Source: Sphingosinicella humi (GTDB taxonomy: Bacteria > Pseudomonadota > Alphaproteobacteria > Sphingomonadales > Sphingomonadaceae). From it: DNA of 64,000 nucleotides. A program made the translations under genes and the position numbers. The notes beneath the pieces are model-generated. The model had not been told where the DNA came from, made no database searches, and saw only the letters and a list, made by a program, of their open reading frames with translations. Location: positions 1,721,501-1,785,500 of the forward strand of contig NZ_QFFF01000001.1 of NCBI RefSeq assembly GCF_003129465.1. Direction: 5' to 3'. Of the stretch, positions 56,048 to 63,880 are shown piece by piece. Within the stretch, counting starts at the first letter, position 1; each line of letters starts with the position of its first letter.

Positions 56048-57156
56048 GCGACAAGACCCCGTACTTCCAGCTCGGCCCGCGCCTCTTGCGTGCGATCGTC
56101 GGCCGTCTGCTCTGCCACCCATTCGGCCAGTTCGGTCAGGCCCTCGTGGAAGTCCTTGACGGCGCGAAAGCCGAGCGTCTCGGCCGCCTTGCTGGTGTCG
56201 CAGAAGCAGTGGCGGATGTCCCCGATGCGCGACTTGCCGACGATGTCCGGCTCGACATCGTTGCGGCCCAGGGCACCGGCGAGCGCCCGCGCCACCTCGT
56301 TGACGGAGCGGTCGTCGCCCGACCCGATGTTGAACACGCCGCCCGCCGCCTGCGGCAGTTCCAGCGCGTCGGCGAAGGCGCGGCCGATGTCGCCAACATA
56401 CACGAAATCGCGGCGCTGCTCGCCATCCTCGAAGACCATCGGCCGCTGTCCGTTGAGCAGGCGCGAGGCGAAAATGGCGAGAACGCCGGTATAGGGATTG
56501 GAAAGGGCCTGGCCCGGGCCGTAGACGTTGAAGAGGCGCAGGCACACGCCCTCCATCCCATAGGCATTGGCGAGGATGAGGCTGGTGCGCTCCTGCACAT
56601 ATTTGTTGAGGGCGTAGATGGAGGCGAGCTGCGGCCGCTTCCATTCCGGCGTCGCGACCGGCGTCAGCGGTCGGCCACGGCCGTCGAGCGGGTCCCAGGC
56701 CTGATCGGAGCTGGCGCGCGGGTGCCGCTCTGCATTCTCGACCATTTCGCCATCGGCATCGAGATAGAGGCCTTCGCCATAGATGCTCATCGAGGAGGCG
56801 GTGACGACGCGGCGGACCGGCTGGTCGATCAGTTTCTCGAACAAAACGGCGGTGCCGACGTCGTTGACCGACGTGTAGCGTTCGACCGCATACATGGATT
56901 GACCCACCCCGACCTCGGCCGCGAGATGGACGACGCTGTCGACCCCCCGCAGCGCCTCGGCAACCTTGGCGCCATCGCGCACGTCCGCATGAAAGAATTC
57001 GACATCCGAGGTGACTGACCTCGCGTCGGCGTCGGCACCATGAACCTGCTCTATCAGGCTATCGAGCACTCGGACCCGGTGGCCGCGGCGAAGCAGCTCC
57101 CCGGTCACCGCTCGCCCGATAAATCCCGCGCCGCCCGTTACGAGAATCGTCTCCAT
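56044..57156 (-). CDS. SDR sugar-nucleotide epimerase, dTDP-rhamnose 4-epimerase-like
   Basis: The 370-residue extended SDR has VTGGAGFIGRAV, TASSMSIYGEG and catalytic YALNK. The stretch ALSNPYTGVLAIFASRLLNG with FEDGEQRRDFVYV is characteristic of the dTDP-L-rhamnose 4-epimerase subgroup. It is the first gene of the ten-gene operon; two near-matches to the EcfG promoter lie upstream. Confidence 0.83.
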   Translation of the reverse strand: METILVTGGAGFIGRAVTGELLRRGHRVRVLDSLIEQVHGADADARSVTSDVEFFHADVRDGAKVAEALRGVDSVVHLAAEVGVGQSMYAVERYTSVNDVGTAVLFEKLIDQPVRRVVTASSMSIYGEGLYLDADGEMVENAERHPRASSDQAWDPLDGRGRPLTPVATPEWKRPQLASIYALNKYVQERTSLILANAYGMEGVCLRLFNVYGPGQALSNPYTGVLAIFASRLLNGQRPMVFEDGEQRRDFVYVGDIGRAFADALELPQAAGGVFNIGSGDDRSVNEVARALAGALGRNDVEPDIVGKSRIGDIRHCFCDTSKAAETLGFRAVKDFHEGLTELAEWVAEQTADDRTQEARAELEVRGLVA

Positions 57157-57188
57157 AAGGTCTTGCCCTCCGCTACATTGTTATGGCG

Positions 57189-57213
57189 GGAACGGTGTTG
57201 GAAGCCGTCCGTT
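57189..57213 (+). promoter_or_regulatory. EcfG-type general stress promoter facing the phosphatase gene
   Basis: GGAAC at 57189-57193 and CGTT at 57210-57213 are 16 bases apart, an exact consensus match. The downstream start codon at 57460 is about 240 bases away, a long leader, so function is less certain than for the other sites. Confidence 0.55.
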
Positions 57214-57233
57214 AGTGGATTGTTATGTGAACG

Positions 57234-57259
57234 AACCGAGTTGAACCTGTTGTTGTTCC
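57234..57259 (-). promoter_or_regulatory. Near-match EcfG promoter facing the ten-gene operon (proximal)
   Basis: On the minus strand GGAAC (57259-57255) is followed after 17 bases by GGTT (57237-57234). Only the less conserved first base of CGTT differs. The -10 is about 78 bases before the start at 57156. Confidence 0.45.
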
Positions 57260-57337
57260 CACCGGCCAGTTCATTGCGTATCCGTAGCGATTTTTAAGGT
57301 TTACATAGGTTTAGTTTGCATCATCTTCTTCATCATC

Positions 57338-57363
57338 AACCGATCAAAAGCGGACATAGTTCC
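57338..57363 (-). promoter_or_regulatory. Near-match EcfG promoter facing the ten-gene operon (distal)
   Basis: On the minus strand GGAAC (57363-57359) is followed after 17 bases by GGTT (57341-57338), the same one-base variant as the proximal site. It would leave a leader of about 175 bases. Confidence 0.35.
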
Positions 57364-57459
57364 GCAGCAGTTCCATTGCGGAAATGTATCGAGGGCCGGA
57401 GCGGCGTCGTTCAAGAGTCGATCGTTGTAGATGATGCCTGATCGACCAAGTCGCCGCCG

Positions 57460-58071
57460 GTGACGACCGACATACTCCTAATTCGCCATGCTGCGCATGT
57501 GGATCTGGGGCAGGTCCTGACCGGGCGGCGGCGCGATGTGGCGCTGAGCAGGGAAGGGCTGGAACAGGCGACGATTATAGCCGACCTGCTGGGTGCCGAA
57601 CCGATCGCTGCCGTCTACTCGTCGCCGCGGGAGCGCGCTTACTATACGGCACGCGAAATCGCCGACCGGCATGAGCTCAAGGTGCGTATCGCCGAGGATG
57701 TCGACGAGATCGACTTTGGCGAATGGACGGGCTTGTCCTTCGACGCACTGGAGGGCGATCCCGAGTGGCAGCGTTGGAACGAAGCCCGCGGCACCGCTCG
57801 TCCGCCCGGTGGTGAAAGCATCGGGGAGGCAGCTGACCGGGCGGCGCGTGCACTGGAACACATCGCCCACGATCATCCCGGCAAGACGGTCGTTTGCGTC
57901 ACCCATTGCGATGTCATCAGGGCCGTGGTCGCCCGCTACCTCGGGCTACCCTTCGACAACCTGCTTCGGTTCGACATCGATCCGGCCTCGGTCTCGCGGC
58001 TCGTCATAGGCGAATGGGGCGGCCGCCTCGTGTCGCTCAACTGGAGATGGTGGCTCGAATCGGACCGCTAG
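57460..58071 (+). CDS. Histidine phosphatase family protein
   Basis: The 203-residue protein has the family N terminus DILLIRHAAH (RH with the catalytic His, but Ala replaces the usual Gly), SSPRERAYYTA, DFGEWTG, PPGGESIGE and the second catalytic His in VVCVTHCDVIR. It starts at GTG with no clear Shine-Dalgarno; no better start exists. Removal of phosphate from inositol phosphate made by the island's synthase is one possible role. Confidence 0.85.
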   Translation: MTTDILLIRHAAHVDLGQVLTGRRRDVALSREGLEQATIIADLLGAEPIAAVYSSPRERAYYTAREIADRHELKVRIAEDVDEIDFGEWTGLSFDALEGDPEWQRWNEARGTARPPGGESIGEAADRAARALEHIAHDHPGKTVVCVTHCDVIRAVVARYLGLPFDNLLRFDIDPASVSRLVIGEWGGRLVSLNWRWWLESDR

Positions 58072-58482
58072 CCCCGAGAGCGACGAGGCTCCGGCATGAT
58101 AGCTCTTCTCTTCGATTATCGGGGAGTCGAGGAGGATGTTGATTTCACGCTTGAGCGCGGCCCGCCGGTCATTGCTCTGGTACACGCAGCGCGCGAGCCG
58201 GATGAACTCCGGGCCGAAATCGGCGTCCGTCTCCCTCTGTCTGATCGCCTCTTCAATATCCCATAGCGACGCGTTCACCTCCCGAAGCTGCTCGATCAGC
58301 AAGACGACGGCGGTTCTGCGCATGACTGGCGAGGCCACGCCCCTGAGAAGGCCATATTCCTTGTTCACGTTCCCGACGGCGGTCGAGTCAGCGATCCGTT
58401 CTCGCTTGAGGTCGAGGATCGTGATCTTGTCGAGCAACTCTCCCCAGGACAGGGGAACGAGCGGGCATGCGGCGTCTCCCAT
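57946..58482 (-). CDS. DUF6165 family protein with a C-terminal run-on
   Basis: The product is 178 residues from the ATG at 58482, which has AGAGGAG upstream. The first about 130 match DUF6165 (LSWGELLDKITILDLKRERI, LWDIEEAIRQRE, FIRLARCVYQSNDRRA, ending IIEEKSYHA). The family normally stops about here, but this frame runs on for about 45 residues antisense to the end of the phosphatase gene, giving a 126-base convergent overlap. Function is unknown, though the family is often found beside glycosyltransferases. Confidence 0.75.
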   Translation of the reverse strand: MGDAACPLVPLSWGELLDKITILDLKRERIADSTAVGNVNKEYGLLRGVASPVMRRTAVVLLIEQLREVNASLWDIEEAIRQRETDADFGPEFIRLARCVYQSNDRRAALKREINILLDSPIIEEKSYHAGASSLSGLAVRFEPPSPVERHEAAAPFAYDEPRDRGRIDVEPKQVVEG

Positions 58483-59387
58483 TGATCCGCTCCTCTGAAC
58501 TGTTCGGCTACGAACGCTTTGAGTTGAGCAAGGTCCCGGCCGACCTGGGCGATGGGTGAGCTCCAGTCGCCCGGCGCGGGCTGAACATAAAGTCGCATCG
58601 AAGGATACCAGTCGCTCCGGCACGACAGGGGCGACCATCGCCAATCGGGCTCGTGTTTCAGGAGCAGCCAGACCGGCTTCCCTAAAGCCCCGGCGAGATG
58701 CGCGATGAAGGTGTCGACGGTGACCACCAGATCGAGGCCGGCGATCAAGCTCGCCGTCGCCTCCACATCATGAGGACATCCTTCGGGGTTGAGGACGGGA
58801 AGGTTGGTGGGGCCGCAATCCAGCGTGAGGCAGGGCCACCGTTCCGCAAGGGGAAGAAGGCGTTCTGCAGGGATGGAGCGATGGCTGTCCCAGGCACCGG
58901 CCCGACCGCACAGCCCCACCGTGCCCTTCGGGAGCGATGCCGCCTCCGCTTGAAGATAGGGCGGAGCAACGCTCGAAGGCGGCGTCCGGAGCGCGAATGC
59001 CAGCTCCATGATCTCGATGTCGCAATCCGATTCCGCGCTGGGACTATCGGGATCGAAGGCGACGATCCGATCCACTCCGGGAAAATGGTCGAGCAGGCAG
59101 GCGAGCCGCGGCTGGACCTCGATCGCGACCGAGGCAGCGCTTTGCCGCAGGATGGGAAGATAGCGCGCGAACTGGATCGTATCCCCCAGCCCGTGATAGC
59201 AGCGAACAAGCACATGCCGCCCGTCAAAAGATCGGCCGTCCCATACCCATCTGAGGTGATAGGGTGTCGAAGGATCGTCCCGCTTTCCGGGATCGCGCGC
59301 CGCGAGGATGCCTTCAGATAGCTTCCAGGCGAGCGCGTAATCGCCCCGACGGACAGCTCCGGTCCAGTCATGGCTGGCTACCGACAT
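58365..59387 (-). CDS. GT9-like glycosyltransferase with a C-terminal run-on
   Basis: The 340-residue protein has YHGLGDTIQFARYLP near the N terminus and VVTVDTFIAHLAGALGKPVW with the DWRWSPLSCRSDWYPSMRLY block in the second half, the pattern of the heptosyltransferase-like domain often attached to TPR proteins. No TPR part is present. The frame does not stop at the natural end but continues about 38 residues, overlapping the DUF6165 gene by 118 bases on the same strand. The last residues are low-complexity Ser/Arg and may not matter. Confidence 0.72.
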   Translation of the reverse strand: MSVASHDWTGAVRRGDYALAWKLSEGILAARDPGKRDDPSTPYHLRWVWDGRSFDGRHVLVRCYHGLGDTIQFARYLPILRQSAASVAIEVQPRLACLLDHFPGVDRIVAFDPDSPSAESDCDIEIMELAFALRTPPSSVAPPYLQAEAASLPKGTVGLCGRAGAWDSHRSIPAERLLPLAERWPCLTLDCGPTNLPVLNPEGCPHDVEATASLIAGLDLVVTVDTFIAHLAGALGKPVWLLLKHEPDWRWSPLSCRSDWYPSMRLYVQPAPGDWSSPIAQVGRDLAQLKAFVAEQFRGADQWETPHARSFPCPGESCSTRSRSSTSSENGSLTRPPSGT

Positions 59388-59464
59388 GTTCCTCTAAGTT
59401 GCTGCTCCCCCTTTGGTTCCGGCCCATGCGGTAAAATGCCGGCCAGGGATGATCGAGCCGCTGC

Positions 59465-59489
59465 GGAACAGGTTTCGCCGGCAACCGTT
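59465..59489 (+). promoter_or_regulatory. EcfG-type general stress promoter of the methyltransferase-GH-ino1 operon
   Basis: GGAAC at 59465-59469 and CGTT at 59486-59489 are 16 bases apart, an exact consensus match. The start codon chosen at 59547 is 57 bases past the -10 box, and the site lies within the region that longer start choices would make coding, which argues for the later start. Confidence 0.7.
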
Positions 59490-59546
59490 GCGCAAGCGAA
59501 GCGTCTTTTTAGAAACGGTGACGAACGCAATGCACGAGAATTCCGA

Positions 59547-60326
59547 ATGAAGCTCGCGGAGCGCAGCAGAGCGGACGAGGAGCTTCGTGACAGGGTCGAG
59601 GCGCTCGGCCCCTGGTTCCACAACATCAATCTGGGCGGCGTCTGGACTGCGGGCGACCACTTCCTGGGGGACTATCCAGGTGAGAAATACCGCCGCTTCG
59701 CGCCTCATCTTCCAGCCGATCTCAGCGGCAAGAGCGTGCTCGACATCGGCTGCAACGCCGGCTTCTACTCGATCGAGATGAAGCGCCGCGGGGCGAAGCG
59801 CGTGCTCGGCATCGACAGCGACGATCGCTATCTGGAGCAGGCGCGTTTCGCCGCCGACGCGCTGGATCAGGAGATCGAGTTCCGCAAGCTCTCCGTTTAT
59901 GACGTCGGCGCGCTCGGCGAGAGGTTCGACCTCGTCGTCTTCATGGGCGTGCTCTACCATCTGCGCCATCCGCTGCTCGCGCTCGACCTCATTCGCGAGT
60001 ATGTCGCTGGCGACATGCTGCTTTTCCAGTCGATGCAGCGCGGCTCCCCCCATGTCTTGAAGACTGAGGAAGATTATCCGTTCGAGGAATCCAGCGTCTT
60101 CTTCGAGACCGGCTATCCCAAGCTCCATTTCGTCGAGCGAAAATATGCGCACGACTGGACCAACTGGTGGGTGCCGAACCGGGCCTGTGCCGAGGCGATG
60201 CTGCGCGCGGCCGGTTTCGCCATCGAGAAGCGGATCGAGGAGGAAGTTTATATCTGCCGAACGGCGCCGGTGCCGTTTTCGGAATGGGGTGAAGGCGCGG
60301 TCTATCCGGCGCAGGGAGGCGAATAA
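59547..60326 (+). CDS. TIGR04290-family SAM methyltransferase
   Basis: The 259-residue enzyme has the SAM motif VLDIGCNAGFYSIEMKRRGA, the acidic GIDSDDRYLEQARFA and post-motif VVFMGVLYHLRHPLLAL. The family block LGPWFHNINLGGVWTAGDHFLGDYP is present at the N terminus. This family is known mainly by its genomic company with glycan genes. Earlier in-frame starts (59370, 59436) add non-homologous sequence over the promoter. It opens a three-gene operon. Confidence 0.85.
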   Translation: MKLAERSRADEELRDRVEALGPWFHNINLGGVWTAGDHFLGDYPGEKYRRFAPHLPADLSGKSVLDIGCNAGFYSIEMKRRGAKRVLGIDSDDRYLEQARFAADALDQEIEFRKLSVYDVGALGERFDLVVFMGVLYHLRHPLLALDLIREYVAGDMLLFQSMQRGSPHVLKTEEDYPFEESSVFFETGYPKLHFVERKYAHDWTNWWVPNRACAEAMLRAAGFAIEKRIEEEVYICRTAPVPFSEWGEGAVYPAQGGE

Positions 60327-61241
60327 GTGATCGAAGCGGCGATGATCTGGAACGAGCCCAATAATAAGTCGCATTGGGACCCTGAGCTCGATCCCGAATG
60401 GTCGATCTTCGCCAAAACCGCGATCGAGGCCGGCAAGGCGATCGCCTCGGTCAACCCGGACGTGAAGCGGGTGCTGGGCGGAATCTCGCCCATCGATCCG
60501 CACTTCATCAATCGCATGAAAACCATGGGCGTCCTCGACGAGGTCGATGTGGTGGCGGTGCACGGCTTCCCGCTCGACTGGAACTTGTGGCCGATCCACG
60601 AATGGCCCCAGCGCATCGCCGAGATCGAAGCCGTCGCGCCCGATCATGAAATCTGGGCGACCGAAGTCGGCGTCGGCAGCTTCGGCGCCGAGGAAGTGCA
60701 GGTGTTCGGTCTGGAGAAGACCGCGGAGCTGCTGCTCGGCCGCGTGCCGCGCGTCTTCTGGTACAGCCTGTTCGACCTGCCGCGCGAATGGGAGGCGACG
60801 ACCCGCCACCGCGAGGCCGAAGGCTCAAGCTATTACCGCCATTTCTACATGGGACTCATCAAGGAAGACGGCACACCCAAGCTCGCGCTGGAAAACTTCG
60901 CGCGGCACAGCCCGCAGATGGGCATCATGCAGTGGTTCCATTTCGAGGATCCGCGCCTCGACGACGCCGTCGCCTGGATGAAGCGGCTCGGCGTTACCCA
61001 TCTCCGCACCGGGCTCAGCTGGTGGGACAGCTACCGGCCCGGCTGGGAGGCCTGGTTCGACCGGCAGATGGAGGCGCTCGAGGCGTTCGAGACGACGGTC
61101 ACCTTCTGCTTCACGCCCGATCATGAGGGCGTCGCGCCCCACTATACGAGCCCCCCCAAGGACCCGATGTATTTCGCGGACTTCTGCGCGCGGATGATCG
61201 AGCGCTACGCGCCGGCGCAGAGAAAGGCGGCGGTCGCATGA
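60327..61241 (+). CDS. Glycoside hydrolase (beta-xylosidase-like, clan GH-A), apparently circularly permuted
   Basis: The 304-residue protein starts at GTG with GGGAGG (60314-60319) seven bases upstream, directly after the methyltransferase stop. It opens at the acid/base motif MIWNEPNN, normally found mid-way in GH-A barrels, and the likely nucleophile is Glu in WATEVGVGSFG. The C-terminal half (WMKRLGVTHLRTGLSWWDSY..., TVTFCFTPDHEG..., FADFCARMIERYAP) looks like the missing first half of the barrel. I recall database entries calling such proteins beta-xylosidase. It would trim or transfer a sugar of the island's product; this is inferred. Confidence 0.8.
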   Translation: MIEAAMIWNEPNNKSHWDPELDPEWSIFAKTAIEAGKAIASVNPDVKRVLGGISPIDPHFINRMKTMGVLDEVDVVAVHGFPLDWNLWPIHEWPQRIAEIEAVAPDHEIWATEVGVGSFGAEEVQVFGLEKTAELLLGRVPRVFWYSLFDLPREWEATTRHREAEGSSYYRHFYMGLIKEDGTPKLALENFARHSPQMGIMQWFHFEDPRLDDAVAWMKRLGVTHLRTGLSWWDSYRPGWEAWFDRQMEALEAFETTVTFCFTPDHEGVAPHYTSPPKDPMYFADFCARMIERYAPAQRKAAVA

Positions 61242-62365
61242 GCCTGCACGATCCCGGACGTCACGATATCAACGTCGCCCTGGTCGGCGTCGGCAATTGT
61301 GCCAGCTCGCTGGTGCAGGGCATTGCTCATTATCAAAATGGCGGCGCCAACGAGCAGATCGGCCTTCTGCACTGGGACCTTGGCGGCTATCGGCCGAAGG
61401 ATATCAAGTTCGTCGCTGCCTGGGACGTCGACGAGCGCAAGGTCGGCCGCGACATTTCCGAAGCGATCTTCGCCAAGCCCAATTGCACGACCGTCTTTTG
61501 CGATCATGTCCCGCACGCCGGCGTCAAGGTGCGCATGGGCTGTATCCTCGACGGCTGGTCCGACCATATGGCCGACGCTCCGCCCGAGCGCACCTTCCTC
61601 CTCGCCGACGCGCCGGAGCCGGACAAGGCCGAGGTGATCGAGACGCTCCGCGAGACGAAAGCCGACGTGCTCTTGAACTATCTGCCGGTCGGTAGCCAGC
61701 AGGCGACGGAATTCTACGCCGAATGCGCGCTCGAGGCCGGCGTTGCCTTCGTCAACAACATGCCGGTCTTCATCGCAAGCCACCCGGCCTGGGCGCGCCG
61801 TTTCGAGGAAGCCGGGGTTCCCGTCATCGGCGACGACATCAAGGCCCAGCTCGGCGCCACCATCGTCCACCGCGTCCTCACCGATCTCTTCCACAAGCGC
61901 GGCGTGAAGCTGGACCGCACCTATCAGCTCAACACCGGCGGCAACACCGACTTCCTCAACATGCTGAACCGGTCGCGCCTCAAATCGAAGAAGGTGTCGA
62001 AGACGGAAGCCGTGCAATCCGTTGCCGAGCATCGCCTCGACGACGAGAATATCCATATCGGTCCCAGCGACTATGTCGCCTGGCAGAACGATAACAAGAT
62101 CTGCTTCCTGCGCATGGAGGGCCAGGTCTTCGGCGGCGTGCCGATGAACCTGGAGCTGCGCCTGTCGGTCGAGGACAGCCCCAATTCGGCGGGCGTCGCC
62201 ATCGACATGATCCGCTGCGCCAAGCTCGCCAAGGACCGGGGCCTCGCCGGCGCGATCGACGCCCCCGCCATGTTCTTCTGCAAGCATCCGCCGCGCCAGC
62301 TTCCCGACGACGAGGCCTATGAGGCGCTGGAGGCGTTTATCGCAGGCGAGGCCGGCCGCCTCTGA
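61238..62365 (+). CDS. Inositol-3-phosphate synthase
   Basis: The 375-residue NAD-dependent enzyme turns glucose 6-phosphate into inositol 3-phosphate. The short prokaryotic form is seen: VALVGVGNCASSLVQGIAHY, NYLPVGSQQATEFYAECAL, VPVIGDDIKAQLGATIVHR, QLNTGGNTDFLNML and NSAGVAIDMIR. Its ATG overlaps the hydrolase stop. Its product is the likely starting compound for the island's dehydrogenases, phosphatase and transferases. Confidence 0.95.
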   Translation: MSLHDPGRHDINVALVGVGNCASSLVQGIAHYQNGGANEQIGLLHWDLGGYRPKDIKFVAAWDVDERKVGRDISEAIFAKPNCTTVFCDHVPHAGVKVRMGCILDGWSDHMADAPPERTFLLADAPEPDKAEVIETLRETKADVLLNYLPVGSQQATEFYAECALEAGVAFVNNMPVFIASHPAWARRFEEAGVPVIGDDIKAQLGATIVHRVLTDLFHKRGVKLDRTYQLNTGGNTDFLNMLNRSRLKSKKVSKTEAVQSVAEHRLDDENIHIGPSDYVAWQNDNKICFLRMEGQVFGGVPMNLELRLSVEDSPNSAGVAIDMIRCAKLAKDRGLAGAIDAPAMFFCKHPPRQLPDDEAYEALEAFIAGEAGRL

Positions 62366-62381
62366 CCGCGGCGGCGCTGGA

Positions 62382-63482
62382 TCATTGATCGAGGTCTGCG
62401 AGCCGCTTCGGCGACAGCCGGCGCAGCACGCGTCCGAACCGGCTGCGGAAGCCCGGGCTGTGCAGCGCGACTGCGCCGATGAAGCCGATGTATGCACCGA
62501 GCAAGGTGTCGATGAAGCGCGCCTGGATCAGACCGGTGCTGGACTCGTCGCCGAGCATCGGCGCCTCCGCAAGCAGGATGGTCAGCGGCGTGATGAAGAT
62601 CGCGGCGAAGCCATAGTGCCGAACCACCGCGGTCTCGATGAGGAACGTCAGCAGGATGATGGCGATTGCGATCGTCCATCCGTCCTTCAGCACCAGCAGC
62701 AGTACCCAGGTGACGCCTAGGCCGATACCGGTCCCGAGAATGCGGTGCACCTGCCGGTTCCATGAAGCCCGGAGCGACAGCCCCTGAAGGACCGCAAGGC
62801 AGCTCACCGGAACCCAATAGGCCTTTTCGAGCGAGAGCAGCTGCGCGACGGCCAGCGAGAGGCCGACCAGCAAACCGATGATCACCGAATCCACCCAGAC
62901 ATAGTCGTAAGTCGGCTGTTGGATCGCGGGAATGGGATCGGGCCGCCTGCGCCTGAGGATATGCAGGCTGTAGAGGAAGGCGATCAAAACGGCGTTGATG
63001 CAGCCGATGGCCAATATGCCGGTCCTGAACAGCGCATCCGCCAGGGTTCCGGGCGAATAGGCGGCGATGGCGGCGGTCATGATGAAGAACAGGCTGCCGG
63101 GCGCAGCCACCCGATAGTAGCGGCAGACCATCGTCACCAGGATCGCGCAGAGAGTGATGAGCGGCACCCTGGCGGCAGGCACGAGGTGGCTGAGCGCACC
63201 CAAGGCGAAACAGCTGATCATCCCGAAGGCGCACGCCATCAAGGTGACCATGCGGTGGTGCATCGGCGTGGACGGCAGATAGAGGAAGACGAGCCCGGCA
63301 AGAGCCGCCACGACGCCTTCCGCGACCCGATCGAAGGCCGCCGCGACGAGCATCGGGCCGCCGCTGGCGATCGCCGCCGCGAAGGGCATCTGCCAGGGAC
63401 GGTCGCTGGCCTTGATCGTCACCAGCTCGCGCCATTCGCGAACAACGAGGTTCCTGATCAAGGTACGGTCGGGAACTTTCAT
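62382..63482 (-). CDS. FUSC-family membrane protein
   Basis: The 366-residue protein has two blocks of about five to six helices joined by a basic loop (ILRRRRPDP), and the FUSC-like segment YWVPVSCLAVLQGLSLRASWNRQVHRILGT. The family includes efflux proteins for aromatic acids. The start at 63482 (MKVPDRTL) has GGAG five bases upstream. It ends 16 bases from the inositol synthase gene, convergent. Confidence 0.85.
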   Translation of the reverse strand: MKVPDRTLIRNLVVREWRELVTIKASDRPWQMPFAAAIASGGPMLVAAAFDRVAEGVVAALAGLVFLYLPSTPMHHRMVTLMACAFGMISCFALGALSHLVPAARVPLITLCAILVTMVCRYYRVAAPGSLFFIMTAAIAAYSPGTLADALFRTGILAIGCINAVLIAFLYSLHILRRRRPDPIPAIQQPTYDYVWVDSVIIGLLVGLSLAVAQLLSLEKAYWVPVSCLAVLQGLSLRASWNRQVHRILGTGIGLGVTWVLLLVLKDGWTIAIAIILLTFLIETAVVRHYGFAAIFITPLTILLAEAPMLGDESSTGLIQARFIDTLLGAYIGFIGAVALHSPGFRSRFGRVLRRLSPKRLADLDQ

Positions 63483-63804
63483 GTTGCTCCAATCAAGCGT
63501 GCCGGGGCTTGTCTCGGCCGCGCATGGTGAACTCCGTTGGGCGCGACCGAGGGGCTCGTCCTCAACGCCGGTCTGCGGCTGCGGTTCGGAAGTGAGCACC
63601 AGACCCGGCTGCCCGGTGGCGCAGCGACGCGCGCGAAAGCTCTTCGGCGAAGCAACCTTGGACGCCGCCGCAGTCGCAACCTTAATTTCGGCAGCGGATT
63701 GTCAGCTACCGGTCAGCTTAGCGCCTTCTCGAAAGTCCCGACGAATTGCTGAGTTTTCCGAGACCCACGATCCTTTGTCATCGTTGGTTATGTCTACGGA
63801 AGGT
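63483..63804. other. Intergenic region between FUSC gene and tRNA-Ala
   Basis: This 322-base stretch contains overlapping open frames in several phases but none with a start, ribosome site and family resemblance. I see nothing in it beyond the leader of the FUSC gene. Confidence 0.5.
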
Positions 63805-63880
63805 TGGTGGAGCCGAGGGGAATCGAACCCCTGACCTCTGCAGTGCGATTGCAGCGCTCTCCCAGCTGAGCTACGGCCCC
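63805..63880 (-). tRNA. tRNA-Ala, anticodon CGC
   Basis: A complete 76-nt cloverleaf is seen with encoded CCA. The acceptor stem GGGGCCG pairs with CGGCTCC and has the G3-U70 pair that marks alanine tRNAs. The anticodon stem CTGCA/TGCAG encloses loop ATCGCAC, giving anticodon CGC for codon GCG. D-arm AGCTCAGCTGGGAGAGC and T-arm GGGGTTCGATTCCCC are standard. Confidence 0.97.

Larger units (their letters stand above)
57157..57459. other. Divergent control region of the glycan island
   Basis: This 303-base AT-richer gap separates the leftward ten-gene operon from the rightward phosphatase gene. It holds one exact EcfG match on the plus strand (57189-57213) and two near-matches on the minus strand (57234-57259 and 57338-57363). 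I see no convincing small gene or RNA structure. Confidence 0.6.
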
